Shown here: positions 42,972 through 51,345 of the stretch, in pieces | How the letters are laid out: each line of letters opens with the position of its first letter | Numbering within the stretch: position 1 is the stretch's first letter | Assembly (NCBI RefSeq): GCF_026109735.1 | Contig: NZ_CP069620.1 | Span: forward strand, 434,001 to 498,000 | Length of the DNA: 64,000 nt | Source of the DNA: Salinimicrobium tongyeongense | GTDB taxonomy: Bacteria; Bacteroidota; Bacteroidia; Flavobacteriales; Flavobacteriaceae | Reading direction: 5' to 3' | Program-made: the position numbers and the translations under genes | The notes under the pieces: generated by a model | Databases searched by the model: none | Seen by the model: the letters and a program-made list of their open reading frames with translations, nothing else | Told to the model about the DNA's origin: nothing

Positions 42972-43468
42972 CAACTTATATCATCTTCGACAAAAATAAA
43001 ATCTATTTGGTTACTTGGAGGAGGAAAATATTTCAAAGCATCTTCTCTTATAATTTTAATTCTCCTCACAAAATATTGTACAGCCTCTTCAATAGTCTGA
43101 TATGGCACATCTGTTTCGATCTTACCTTCAGGTCTCAAACCCGAATTTATTCTTTCCGCAGTAGCTAAATGAACATGTGGACCATCATGATGAGGTGCAT
43201 TTTCATTTAATCCATGCGGTCCATTGACCCTTAAAAGAACAACTTTTCCTTTTTCATCCTTAGGATTATAAACTAATCCGATTGAAAAATTCTCTTGAAA
43301 AGTTTGATTCCTAGAGATAAACCCTATAAAAGAATACTGACCATCAAGTGACTCTAAAAGAAATTTTTTCTTTTCACTCCCCCGCATAGGTGGTGATTTT
43401 TTAGGAGAATCAGTAATTCTTTTATCACAAGAAATTAGTTCTAAAATAAGTTCATCTGAAAAGATCAT
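42971..43468 (-). CDS. Hypothetical protein paired with DUF1828 (DUF6978-like)
   Basis: This 165-residue soluble protein has KKFLLESLDGQYSFIGFISR, then VVLLRVNGPHGLNENAPHHD and GPHVHLATAE. The pattern of basic residues then LVRLxxxxPHxN...HLH resembles the DUF6978 family. It ends with an acidic helix region (YFVRRIKIIREDALKYFPPP). It is translationally coupled to the DUF1828 gene and shares its AT-rich composition. It is not recognised with certainty. Confidence 0.6.
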   Translation of the reverse strand: MIFSDELILELISCDKRITDSPKKSPPMRGSEKKKFLLESLDGQYSFIGFISRNQTFQENFSIGLVYNPKDEKGKVVLLRVNGPHGLNENAPHHDGPHVHLATAERINSGLRPEGKIETDVPYQTIEEAVQYFVRRIKIIREDALKYFPPPSNQIDFIFVEDDIS

Positions 43469-43569
43469 ACGTCACAAGTTAACGAAAAAAGACAGTGCTA
43501 AATATACTTTAAACTAACTTAAAACCAACAACTAACATTAACACGGTTGACCTATGAAAAATGGCATTT

Positions 43570-44331
43570 TTAAGCCTCTTTACTCTCGCCAAGGATCTTT
43601 CTGGCTTCTTCAAGATCTTCGGGAGTATCTATGCCCACTCCTTTTACTTCAGTCTCAACCATTTTGATGTTCTTGCTGTACTCCAGGTACCTGATGCATT
43701 CAATTTTCTCGGTAGCCTCAAGCTTCAGCATTGGAAGGCGGTAAAAATCCATTAAAGCCTGTTTCCGGAAGGCATAGATCCCAATGTGTTTGAACCAGGT
43801 AACGCCGGTATTTTCATCTCTGGGGTACGGGATGGGCGAACGGGAAAAATACAGTGCAAAATCGTTCTTATTGGTGATCACCTTGACATTATTGGGGTTT
43901 AAAATGTCTTTTTTGTCGGCCAGAGGGGCTTTTAGAGAGGCCAGGTCTATGAGATCGGCATCTTTTCCACGGAAAACATCGAGCAGCAGCCTAAGGCTTT
44001 TGGTGTCTATCATGGGTTCATCCCCCTGCACGTTCACCACCACATCTACCGGCATATCTTCTACGGCTTCGGCGATACGGTCACTGCCACATTCGTGCTC
44101 CTTTTTGCTCATAATGGCGTTGCCGCCGTTGGAACTAATTTCTTCAAAGATCACGTCGCTATCGGTCACCACGTAAACCTCCTCAAAAAGGCCGGTTTTC
44201 TTTGCGGCTTCATAAGTGCGTAAAATGACGGTTTTTCCGTGCAGGTCCTGCATCAGTTTTCCCGGAAACCGGCTGGCAGCATACCGGGCCGGGATCATGG
44301 CTATTATACGAAGAGGTTGTTGCGTAGACAT
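43570..44331 (-). CDS. kdsB: 3-deoxy-manno-octulosonate cytidylyltransferase
   Basis: This 253-residue enzyme activates KDO as CMP-KDO for lipopolysaccharide core synthesis. The nucleotidyltransferase signature [20 protein letters not shown] is followed by [28 protein letters not shown] and a C-terminal [17 protein letters not shown]. Length is typical (about 245-255). It complements kdsC at 32891. Confidence 0.95.
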   Translation of the reverse strand: MSTQQPLRIIAMIPARYAASRFPGKLMQDLHGKTVILRTYEAAKKTGLFEEVYVVTDSDVIFEEISSNGGNAIMSKKEHECGSDRIAEAVEDMPVDVVVNVQGDEPMIDTKSLRLLLDVFRGKDADLIDLASLKAPLADKKDILNPNNVKVITNKNDFALYFSRSPIPYPRDENTGVTWFKHIGIYAFRKQALMDFYRLPMLKLEATEKIECIRYLEYSKNIKMVETEVKGVGIDTPEDLEEARKILGESKEA

Positions 44332-44377
44332 AATTTGTGTTTTCTGTTATACTTCCGAAGAAATTTGGGGTTAAAAT

Positions 44378-45823
44378 TTAATTAGCCGCGGCAAAAAAAT
44401 CATCTTTAAACCCTATAAGGTAGACCTTCTCCTGTGCCCTGGTAACCGCAGTGTACAACCAGCGCAGGTAATCTTTATCTACGCCGTTTGGCAGGTAGGG
44501 CTGCTCTACAAAAACGGTATTCCACTGCCCCCCCTGGGATTTATGACAGGTCATGGCATAAGAAAATTTGATTTGCAGAGCATTGAAGTACCTGTTGTTC
44601 TTCACTTTTAGAAACTTCTTGTACTTGGTGCGTTCTTCCTCATAATCTTTCATCACCTCCTGGTAGAGTTGATTTGACTCATCATAAGTGAGCGACGGAT
44701 GGTTACTTTCAAGGGTATCCAGCAGCACCACGGTTTCTATGGGCTGCATGTTGGGATAATCTACCATTTGCGCCTTGATCTCTGCAAACCTGAAGCCATA
44801 TAATTCTTTTATCGCAAAGATCTCCAGCACTTTTATAATATCACCATTGGCTATAAAACCGGCTTCGCTGCTGGGCTTTACCCAAAAATAGTTGTTCTTG
44901 ACCACCATTAAATAATCTCCCGCCGAGATCTCTTCTTCCTGAAACAAAATACGGTTTCTTATTTGCTGGTTGTACAAATTTGCCCGCTTGTTGGATCGCA
45001 CAATAATGGTGGTATCTTCATGCCCCAGGTTGCGGTAGGAATCTTCAATGGCCTCCATGATCTCGTACCCATCCATAAGCCTCACCACGTCTTTCTTGTG
45101 GCTAAGTTCAAACCTGAAGCTCTCATAGAATTCCTCCCGCAGTGCCTCCCTGATAAGGGTTGCGTTGTGTAAAATGTCACTTTCTTCACTCTGCCTCACC
45201 ACCTCATCGAGCTCTATGTGCGTCACGTCTTTTAAATAGGTATTCTGAAGTTTTTGCTCCTCAAGAGCCGGGCTCACCTCCAGCTTTACCGGTGGTAACT
45301 GGGCGGTATCGCCAATAAAGATCAACTTACAGTTGTGGCCCGAGTACACATACTGAAGCAGGTCGTCTAAAAGAGACCCATTCTCAAACATCTGGGCATC
45401 GTTATTGACATCGGGGATCATTGAAGCTTCATCTACAATGAAGATACTGTTGCGGTGTTTGTTGGGCTGCAGCACGAAACTTACCCCGGCGCCCGATTTT
45501 TTCTTCGGAAAATAGATCTTCTTGTGAATGGTAAAAGCCTCGCGGCCCGAATAATTGGCAATTACTTTGGCTGCCCGGCCGGTTGGCGCCAAAAGAATAC
45601 CGCTTTTTTTGACCTGCCACAGGTTTTTTACTAAAGAACTTATAATGGTGGTCTTCCCTGTACCGGCAAAACCTTTAAGAAGAAATAAAGATTCTTTACC
45701 GCCATCTATCACAAAAGTTGCCAGCTGCTGCAAGGCAAGGTCCTGTTTTACTTTAGCTTCAAATTTGAGGTCTTTTAATAGGAGTTTGTAGAATGTGGCA
45801 GCGTTTATTTTTTCCATGGTCAT
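44378..45823 (-). CDS. RecD-like SF1 ATP-dependent helicase
   Basis: This 481-residue protein has a Walker A motif LLKGFAGTGKTTIISSLV (about residues 48-64), motif Ia LAPTGRAAKVIAN, Walker B SIFIVDEASMI, motif III FIGDTAQLPPV, and the C-terminal UvrD_C_2 block FSYAMTCHKSQGGQWNTVFV, then YTAVTRAQEKVYLIG. This is the short RecD2/exoV-alpha-like SF1B helicase seen in many Bacteroidota. No RecB/RecC genes are near, so a stand-alone role in DNA repair is likely. An alternative ATG at 45817 exists. Confidence 0.88.
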   Translation of the reverse strand: MTMEKINAATFYKLLLKDLKFEAKVKQDLALQQLATFVIDGGKESLFLLKGFAGTGKTTIISSLVKNLWQVKKSGILLAPTGRAAKVIANYSGREAFTIHKKIYFPKKKSGAGVSFVLQPNKHRNSIFIVDEASMIPDVNNDAQMFENGSLLDDLLQYVYSGHNCKLIFIGDTAQLPPVKLEVSPALEEQKLQNTYLKDVTHIELDEVVRQSEESDILHNATLIREALREEFYESFRFELSHKKDVVRLMDGYEIMEAIEDSYRNLGHEDTTIIVRSNKRANLYNQQIRNRILFQEEEISAGDYLMVVKNNYFWVKPSSEAGFIANGDIIKVLEIFAIKELYGFRFAEIKAQMVDYPNMQPIETVVLLDTLESNHPSLTYDESNQLYQEVMKDYEEERTKYKKFLKVKNNRYFNALQIKFSYAMTCHKSQGGQWNTVFVEQPYLPNGVDKDYLRWLYTAVTRAQEKVYLIGFKDDFFAAAN

Positions 45824-45869
45824 TTTCCGTCGAAGCCCAAAGATAACAAGGTTTTTTTCGGAAGAATCT

Positions 45870-45898
45870 TTTGTGAATAAAAAAAAATTGTAGATTTG
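45870..45898 (+). promoter_or_regulatory. Bacteroidota-type promoter for the 45934 operon
   Basis: TTTG (45870-45873), a 17-base spacer and TAGATTTG (45891-45898) match the -33/-7 consensus TTTG-N17-23-TAnnTTTG of the Bacteroidota primary sigma factor. The ATG is 36 bases further on. Confidence 0.65.
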
Positions 45899-45933
45899 CG
45901 TGGATACTAAAATAAATCTTAAACTGCACCCGC

Positions 45934-46584
45934 ATGAAACTTGTCATTCAGTTAGTTCTTTGGATTGTGATCATATTCCTGGGATACCTGGTTTTTAATT
46001 CTATTTATGAGCCTATACAATTTAATAAGGTTAAGGAGGCAAGATATGCCAAAGTAATAGAAAACCTTAAAGATATTAGAGACGCCGAACTTGCCCACCG
46101 TACGGTAACCGGAAAATTTGAAGGAGACTGGGATAATTTGGTTAAATTTATTGACACTGCACAGTTTACCCTAACCCAAAGAAGGGACACTACTGTGATG
46201 GATGAAGAATACAGAAAAACATACGGGGTTGACCGCAGGGTTGAGATTGTTGTAATTGATACCCTTGGATACAAATCTGTTAAAGATTCTCTTTTCAAAG
46301 GTTCTAACCGTTACAAAACAATGATGAATGTTCCTGTCAAAGGAGTAGATGCTAAGTTTCAGCTTGATGCAGGTACTCTTGATAAGAGTGGTAATAAGAT
46401 CCCGGTTTTTGAGGCAAAAGTTGCTAAAGAAGTAATACTGCACGATCAAAACAAAGATCTTATTAACCAGGAAGAAGAAGTTGTCTCTGTAGACAATGTA
46501 AATGGTCCGTTCATTAGTGTTGGTTCTATGGAAGAAATTAAAACCAGCGGTAACTGGCCTTTAAAATATGGTGACGCAGAGTAG
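45934..46584 (+). CDS. Hypothetical membrane-anchored protein
   Basis: This 216-residue protein has one N-terminal helix (LVIQLVLWIVIIFLGYLVFN), then a soluble domain with YAKVIENLKDIRDAELAHRT. That segment is pseudopilin-like in layout, since an N-terminal hydrophobic helix is followed by a charged alpha-helix and beta strands. I know it only as a conserved Bacteroidota family. It is the first gene of a run with DUF3822 and rsmD and overlaps the next gene by 17 bp. Confidence 0.7.
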   Translation: MKLVIQLVLWIVIIFLGYLVFNSIYEPIQFNKVKEARYAKVIENLKDIRDAELAHRTVTGKFEGDWDNLVKFIDTAQFTLTQRRDTTVMDEEYRKTYGVDRRVEIVVIDTLGYKSVKDSLFKGSNRYKTMMNVPVKGVDAKFQLDAGTLDKSGNKIPVFEAKVAKEVILHDQNKDLINQEEEVVSVDNVNGPFISVGSMEEIKTSGNWPLKYGDAE

Positions 46585-47398
46585 GCAATTAAACTACGAA
46601 AATATAAAGTTGTCCATTCAGGTTAGCCTGAGTGGACTTTCTTTTTGTGCCCTGTCTAAAGAAGAAAAAAGGATCGTCTTTTTTAAAGACATCCTCTTTT
46701 CCCGGAAACTCAATCCGGCGCAGGTGCTGCAGCAAATAGAAAAACAATACGAGCAGGAGCCATTTTTGAAGGGTGGGAAACCCGAGGTGATTGTTTTGTT
46801 CTCAAACGAATTATACAGCCTGGTGCCACAGGAATTCTTTGAGGAAGAAAATGCTTCGGAATACCTCAAGTACAACACCAAGATCCTGGAGACCGATTAT
46901 GTGGCGCAAGACGATATCCCTTCCGCAGCAATCGTTAACGTATACATTCCGTACACCAATATCAACAACTTCTTTTTTGAAAAATACGGGGAGTTTGAGT
47001 ACAGGCACAGCATAAGTGTACTGGCAGAAGAATTCCAGATCCAGAACCGTTTCCAAACAGAAGGTACGCGGGTTTACCTCAACTGCTTTCCCGGCGGTTA
47101 CGACCTCCTGGTGTACCAGCAGGGAAAGTTGATACTGGCAAACAGCTTTAACTGCAACAGCAGGGAAGATTTTATTTACTATTTGCTCTTTTGTGCAGAA
47201 CAGCTCGACCTTGATCCTTCGAGCTTTGAATTGATACTCCTGGGCAGGATCAAAGAGCATTCAGATTATTACGATATTGCATATACTTATGTGAAGGAAA
47301 TAAAATTCCTTCAAAGCTCTTTTGGCTACATTTTCAACGGCAGGGAAGAACCTCCAAAAGGTTATATGCATTACACCCTTTTTAAAGCAGTAGGATGA
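46568..47398 (+). CDS. DUF3822 family protein
   Basis: This 276-residue protein has the family features VSLSGLSFCALSKEEKRIVF at the N-terminus, then YDLLVYQQGKLILANSFNCN and REDFIYYLLFCAEQLDLDPS. DUF3822 adopts an actin-like/ASKHA fold in family descriptions; function is unknown. It consistently lies next to rsmD in Bacteroidota. Here it overlaps rsmD by ATGA and the upstream gene by 17 bp. Confidence 0.87.
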   Translation: MVTQSRQLNYENIKLSIQVSLSGLSFCALSKEEKRIVFFKDILFSRKLNPAQVLQQIEKQYEQEPFLKGGKPEVIVLFSNELYSLVPQEFFEEENASEYLKYNTKILETDYVAQDDIPSAAIVNVYIPYTNINNFFFEKYGEFEYRHSISVLAEEFQIQNRFQTEGTRVYLNCFPGGYDLLVYQQGKLILANSFNCNSREDFIYYLLFCAEQLDLDPSSFELILLGRIKEHSDYYDIAYTYVKEIKFLQSSFGYIFNGREEPPKGYMHYTLFKAVG

Positions 47399-47928
47399 GA
47401 ATAGTTTCAGGAATACACAAAGGAAAAAAGATCATAGCCCCAAAAAAACTTCCGGTAAGACCCACTACAGATTTTGCCAAGGAAGCGCTTTTCAATATCC
47501 TGAACAACCAGTACCATTTTTCAGCTTTAAAGGTTATCGATCTTTTTAGCGGAACGGGCAATATCACATACGAATTTGGATCGCGGGGCGCAGTAGAGAT
47601 CATTGCGGTTGACGCCCATTTTGAATGCGTGAAGTTCATCAACAAAAAGTCTGATGAACTTGAGCTTCCGGTTAGAACTGTAAAGAGCGATGTCTTTAAG
47701 TTTTTAAAGGCCACCGGCGAAACCGCCAACATTATTTTTGCCGATCCGCCCTACGATTTTGATGTTGATGCCCTGCAACAAATTGTAAACACCACCTTTT
47801 CCAGAAACCTTCTCGAAGAAGGCGGTTCCCTAATTATTGAGCACAGCAAGAGAATAGACCTCTCCCAAACAGAACATTTCCAGGAAGTAAGGAAGTACGG
47901 CAATTCGGTTTTTAGTTTTTTTTCTTAA
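47395..47928 (+). CDS. rsmD: RsmD-family RNA methyltransferase (16S rRNA G966)
   Basis: This 177-residue SAM-dependent methyltransferase has MRIVSGIHKGKKI, RPTTDFAKEALFNIL, the SAM motif VIDLFSGTGNITYEFGSRGA and the catalytic IIFADPPYDF (N/DPPY). It methylates the 2-amino group of G966 in 16S rRNA. Length is normal. Confidence 0.93.
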   Translation: MRIVSGIHKGKKIIAPKKLPVRPTTDFAKEALFNILNNQYHFSALKVIDLFSGTGNITYEFGSRGAVEIIAVDAHFECVKFINKKSDELELPVRTVKSDVFKFLKATGETANIIFADPPYDFDVDALQQIVNTTFSRNLLEEGGSLIIEHSKRIDLSQTEHFQEVRKYGNSVFSFFS

Positions 47929-47936
47929 TTTAGAAA

Positions 47937-48332
47937 ATGGCTTTACCCCTTAAGATTTTGGAACTGGAATTTACGGTGCTCGAATTCTACTCAGAATACG
48001 TTTTGTCTAAACCTCTGGAAGGAAAAGTACTGGAGAAAAAGGAAGTAAATTTGCTTCTAAAAACCTGCCAGGATTTTTACCAAACCAGGCCCTTCATTTA
48101 TTTGTCACACAGAATCAATGATTACAATGTAGATCCTACCATCTACATCAACCTTAAAGCAGCCAATTTTTTGGGGATAGGCGTCATTTGCAATAAACCC
48201 TCCTATCTCAATACTGCGCATTTTGAAAAGAAATTTTCTAAAATTCCGTATGAGATATTTACTGAATTAAAGCCCGCCAAAAGATGGGCGGTAAAAATGG
48301 TGGAAGAAGAAAGAAAAAAAGCAGACCTGTAA
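47937..48332 (+). CDS. Hypothetical conserved protein
   Basis: This 131-residue soluble protein opens MALPLKILELEFTVLEFYSE, with IYINLKAANFLGIGVICNKP in the middle. The alternating beta-alpha layout is reminiscent of STAS-like folds, but I do not recognise the family. It follows rsmD by 8 bp. Its last 14 bases overlap the 3' end of the antisense RNase P RNA gene. Confidence 0.65.
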   Translation: MALPLKILELEFTVLEFYSEYVLSKPLEGKVLEKKEVNLLLKTCQDFYQTRPFIYLSHRINDYNVDPTIYINLKAANFLGIGVICNKPSYLNTAHFEKKFSKIPYEIFTELKPAKRWAVKMVEEERKKADL

Positions 48333-48350
48333 GCCGGATTCTGTCCCTCA

Positions 48351-48370
48351 ATCCCGATAGCTATCGGGAT
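48351..48370. repeat. GATAGCTATC palindrome 1 in rnpB
   Basis: ATCCCGATAGCTATCGGGAT is a perfect 20-base palindrome inside the RNase P RNA gene. It folds as the tip of a hairpin near the 3' end of the RNA. Confidence 0.85.
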
Positions 48371-48550
48371 GAAGCCCTTATCATTTATCTGAGGCTTTTG
48401 TTACCAAAAGTCTTTAGCTGCCTACCCTCCGGCAACAGACGGGCAATCCTTAACAGCCGGTATACATGGCATTGCACCGCATAGAGTTTACCTGATTTCA
48501 CTACAGCATTACCTGTACATCCTTTCTGTTGCACTTGTCCTGATCCCAAT

Positions 48551-48566
48551 CCCGATAGCTATCGGG
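48551..48566. repeat. GATAGCTATC palindrome 2 in rnpB
   Basis: CCCGATAGCTATCGGG is a second copy of the same palindrome core, lying in another helix of the RNase P RNA. Confidence 0.85.
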
Positions 48567-48620
48567 ACGAAACCGATGGGTGTTACCCACTATGCTGCCC
48601 TACGGTGTCCGGACTTTCCT

Positions 48621-48654
48621 CTTTCCGCTTCCGATAGCTATCGAAAGCGGAAAG
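48621..48654. repeat. GATAGCTATC palindrome 3 in rnpB (P3-region hairpin)
   Basis: CTTTCCGCTT and AAGCGGAAAG (48621-48630 and 48645-48654) flank CGATAGCTATCG (48632-48643), giving a long hairpin close to the 5' end of the RNA. The core is the same as in the other two copies, while the flanking arms differ. Confidence 0.8.
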
Positions 48655-48677
48655 CGATAAGGCGGTCTGCTTGGCTG

Positions 48678-48685
48678 CAAATATA
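48678..48685 (-). promoter_or_regulatory. -7 box of rnpB
   Basis: On the minus strand TATATTTG (48685 down to 48678) matches TAnnTTTG and ends 5 bases before the predicted RNA 5' end at 48672, the expected spacing. Confidence 0.7.
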
Positions 48686-48797
48686 CACTTATAATGCCAT
48701 TTTTGAGAGGCATGGCACAGCGGGATCCTTACAGTAAATCAACAGGGATTTGTGGATAAAAACCCGGCGATAATTCCCGGCTTCGGTTTTGTATTTT

Positions 48798-48805
48798 TAT
48801 ATTTG
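48798..48805 (+). promoter_or_regulatory. -7 box of dnaX
   Basis: TATATTTG matches TAnnTTTG and ends 18 bases before the dnaX ATG at 48824. A clear -33 element was not found. Confidence 0.5.
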
Positions 48806-48823
48806 TGCTTCTAAAACATTTCA

Positions 48824-50764
48824 ATGGAACACTTTGTAGTCTCGGCCAGAAAATACCGCCCTCAAACCTTTAAAGATGTTGTGGGCCAGCAGGCTATTAC
48901 CAACACGCTACTCAATGCCATTGAACACAACCACCTGGCACAGGCCCTCCTTTTTACAGGCCCCAGGGGGGTTGGAAAGACCACCTGCGCCCGTATCCTT
49001 GCAAAAAAGATCAACCAGGACGGGAACCAGGACCCCAATGAAGATTTTGCTTTTAACATCTTTGAGCTCGATGCCGCTTCGAACAACTCGGTAGACGATA
49101 TCCGGAATTTAATAGACCAGGTGCGCATCCCGCCGCAGGTTGGAAAATACAAGGTTTACATCATCGATGAGGTGCACATGCTGTCTCAGGCCGCTTTTAA
49201 CGCCTTCCTGAAGACACTTGAAGAGCCGCCCAAACATGCCATTTTTATCCTGGCAACTACCGAAAAGCACAAGATCATTCCCACTATCCTTTCCCGCTGT
49301 CAAATTTTTGACTTTAAAAGGATCACGGTAAAAGATGCCAAAGAATACCTGGGTTACATTGCACAGCAGGAAGGCGTGGATGCAGAAGATGACGCGCTGC
49401 ACATCATCGCCCAAAAGGCCGACGGTGCCATGCGGGACGCTCTTTCTATCTATGACAGGGTGGTGAGCTTTAGCGGAAAGAACCTCACCCGGCAGGCCGT
49501 TACCGAAAACCTGAACGTTCTCGATTACGACACCTACATTTCGGCTACAGACCTGATCCTCAAAAATGATATTCCGCAGCTCCTTTTATTGTTCAATGAG
49601 ATTTTGAGCCACGGCTTTGACGGGCACCATTTTATTGCGGGGCTGGCGTCTCATTTTAGAGACCTTTTGGTTTGCAAAGACCCCAGGACCATCAACCTCC
49701 TTGAGGTGGGAGACAACACAAAAGCCCTGTACTACAAACAATCGCAGGAGGCATCTTCTTCTTTTTTGCTGAAGGGAATAGAACTGGCCAACGAATGCGA
49801 CCTACAATACAAAAGTAGCCGGAACCAGCGTCTTTTGGTGGAGCTTTGCCTGATGCAGCTGGCTTCGGTCACTTTTAGCGACGAAAAAAAAAAGGATAGC
49901 AGCTACATAATTCCGCCGAACCATTTTACAGGGGCTCCAATCCCGGCGCCGGCACTTAAGCTTTCTTCCAAAGAGAAGGAAGTGATCGTCAATAACGAAT
50001 ACGCCAAAGGTGATTCGGCTGCACCCAGTGAAGCCCAGCTGCCCAAACCGGCTCCCGCCGGAGCTGCCGCCGATTGTGCTCCAGTAACTCCCGAACTTAA
50101 GAAGGAAGAGCCTGTCACGTCTCAAACTCCAGCACCAGAAACTTCAGCTACCACGAGTGAGACTTCAACCCCAGAAACTTCAGCCGGAGAAAAAATTTCA
50201 GAAAAAAATGCCATTTTAGACCCTGCTGCTGCCCGTGTTCCTTCCGCAGAAACAGCCGAGAAAACTTCCGAAGAGAAAACAGCTATAGCTGAAAAACCTC
50301 TTTCCACAAAGGTATCTGGGCTTTCCCTGAAAAGTATTCAGAAGAAAAAAGAACTGGAAGCCCAAAAACGGGAGGCTAAAGCTGAAGAGGAGGTGGTCAA
50401 AAATGGCAAATTTACCGAAGAACAAATGCAGGCCGCCTGGCAGGAATTCAGCGAAGAGCAGAATGACAGGGGCGAGAAGATCCTGGCTTCGATCATGCAG
50501 ACAGACACTCCTGCTTTAATGGGCAAAAACATTTGTGTTGAACTTCCCAACGAGACCATGAAACTTGAGCTGGAGAAGGTGCAGTACCATTTGATGGGCT
50601 TTTTGAAGGAGAAACTTCAGAACACCCACATTCAGCTAAAAGTGACGGTTAATGAAAAGGCCGAAAAGAAGTTTGCGTTCACGCCCATTGAAAAATTTGA
50701 GAAGTTAAGGGAGAAAAACCCGCTTATTGAAAAGTTACGTTCCACCTTTGATTTGGATATATAA
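48824..50764 (+). CDS. dnaX: DNA polymerase III subunit gamma/tau
   Basis: This 646-residue AAA+ clamp-loader subunit has Walker A FTGPRGVGKTT (46-54), Walker B IIDEVHML (113-120), the sensor ILATTEKHKIIPT and arginine finger SRCQIF. The four-cysteine zinc module normally found just after Walker A is missing: the segment INQDGNQDPNEDFAFNIFEL has no cysteines. A low-complexity Ala/Pro/Glu/Thr linker (about 390-520) precedes the C-terminal tau-like domain. Its stop overlaps the miaE start (TAATG). Confidence 0.95.
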   Translation: MEHFVVSARKYRPQTFKDVVGQQAITNTLLNAIEHNHLAQALLFTGPRGVGKTTCARILAKKINQDGNQDPNEDFAFNIFELDAASNNSVDDIRNLIDQVRIPPQVGKYKVYIIDEVHMLSQAAFNAFLKTLEEPPKHAIFILATTEKHKIIPTILSRCQIFDFKRITVKDAKEYLGYIAQQEGVDAEDDALHIIAQKADGAMRDALSIYDRVVSFSGKNLTRQAVTENLNVLDYDTYISATDLILKNDIPQLLLLFNEILSHGFDGHHFIAGLASHFRDLLVCKDPRTINLLEVGDNTKALYYKQSQEASSSFLLKGIELANECDLQYKSSRNQRLLVELCLMQLASVTFSDEKKKDSSYIIPPNHFTGAPIPAPALKLSSKEKEVIVNNEYAKGDSAAPSEAQLPKPAPAGAAADCAPVTPELKKEEPVTSQTPAPETSATTSETSTPETSAGEKISEKNAILDPAAARVPSAETAEKTSEEKTAIAEKPLSTKVSGLSLKSIQKKKELEAQKREAKAEEEVVKNGKFTEEQMQAAWQEFSEEQNDRGEKILASIMQTDTPALMGKNICVELPNETMKLELEKVQYHLMGFLKEKLQNTHIQLKVTVNEKAEKKFAFTPIEKFEKLREKNPLIEKLRSTFDLDI

Positions 50765-51345
50765 TGTTAGGTTTAAAATTACCCACAGATCCGCGTTGGG
50801 TCAATATTGTTGAAAAGAACATAGAGGAGATCCTTACAGATCATGCTTACTGCGAGCAGAAAGCTGCCTCTACGGCTATTTCGCTGATCGTTACCCACCC
50901 CGAATATTCGGAACTGGTCACTGCCATGACGGCTTTGGCCAGGGAGGAAATGGGCCATTTTAAAATGGTGCACGACAGGATCCTGGAACGCGGACTCACC
51001 CTTGGCCGTGACCGCAAAGATGAATATGTGGTAAAACTGATGACCTTTTTTCCAAAAGGTGGAAGCCGTGTTACCAACCTCATTCACCGCCTGCTCTACG
51101 CTGCTTTGATCGAAGCCAGGAGCTGTGAACGCTTTAGATTACTTTCAGAAAATCTTGAAGATAAAGAACTGGCAGAATTCTACAGAAGCCTAATGGTGAG
51201 TGAAGCCAACCACTACACGATGTTCCTCAACTTTGCCAGGCAATATGGAGACCGCAAAGAGGTGGACCAAAAATGGCAGAATCTGCTTGAGTTCGAGGCC
51301 GAGATTATGAAAGATCTCGGCAAGAAAGAGACTATGCACGGTTAG
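50764..51345 (+). CDS. miaE: tRNA-(ms2io6A37) hydroxylase MiaE-like
   Basis: This 193-residue ferritin-like di-iron protein opens MLGLKLPTDPRWVNIVEKNI. It has the ligands in ILTDHAYCEQKAAS, LAREEMGHFKMVHDRIL, EARSCERFRLLS and SEANHYTMFLNF. MiaE hydroxylates ms2i6A37 of tRNA. It overlaps the dnaX stop by one base and converges with the ppx gene, with a 14-bp overlap of the 3' ends. Confidence 0.9.
   Translation: MLGLKLPTDPRWVNIVEKNIEEILTDHAYCEQKAASTAISLIVTHPEYSELVTAMTALAREEMGHFKMVHDRILERGLTLGRDRKDEYVVKLMTFFPKGGSRVTNLIHRLLYAALIEARSCERFRLLSENLEDKELAEFYRSLMVSEANHYTMFLNFARQYGDRKEVDQKWQNLLEFEAEIMKDLGKKETMHG

Larger units (their letters stand above)
48319..48672 (-). ncRNA. rnpB: RNase P RNA (class A)
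   Basis: On the minus strand the RNA begins AAGCAGACCGCC and contains GAGGAAAGTCCGGACACC (conserved CR-I), then AGGGCA, and GGTAACACCC. It ends with ACAGAATCCGGCTTACAGGTCTG; its 3' GGTCTGCTT pairs with the 5' AAGCAGACC (P1). Length is about 354 nt. A TATATTTG -7 box sits directly upstream (48685-48678). Three GATAGCTATC palindromes extend helices of the RNA. The RNA cleaves the 5' leader of pre-tRNAs. Confidence 0.96.

Noticed and set aside
48284-48484. Plus-strand ORF of 66 codons after the hypothetical gene
   Set aside because: It lies across the RNase P RNA gene on the opposite strand, which fully explains the sequence.
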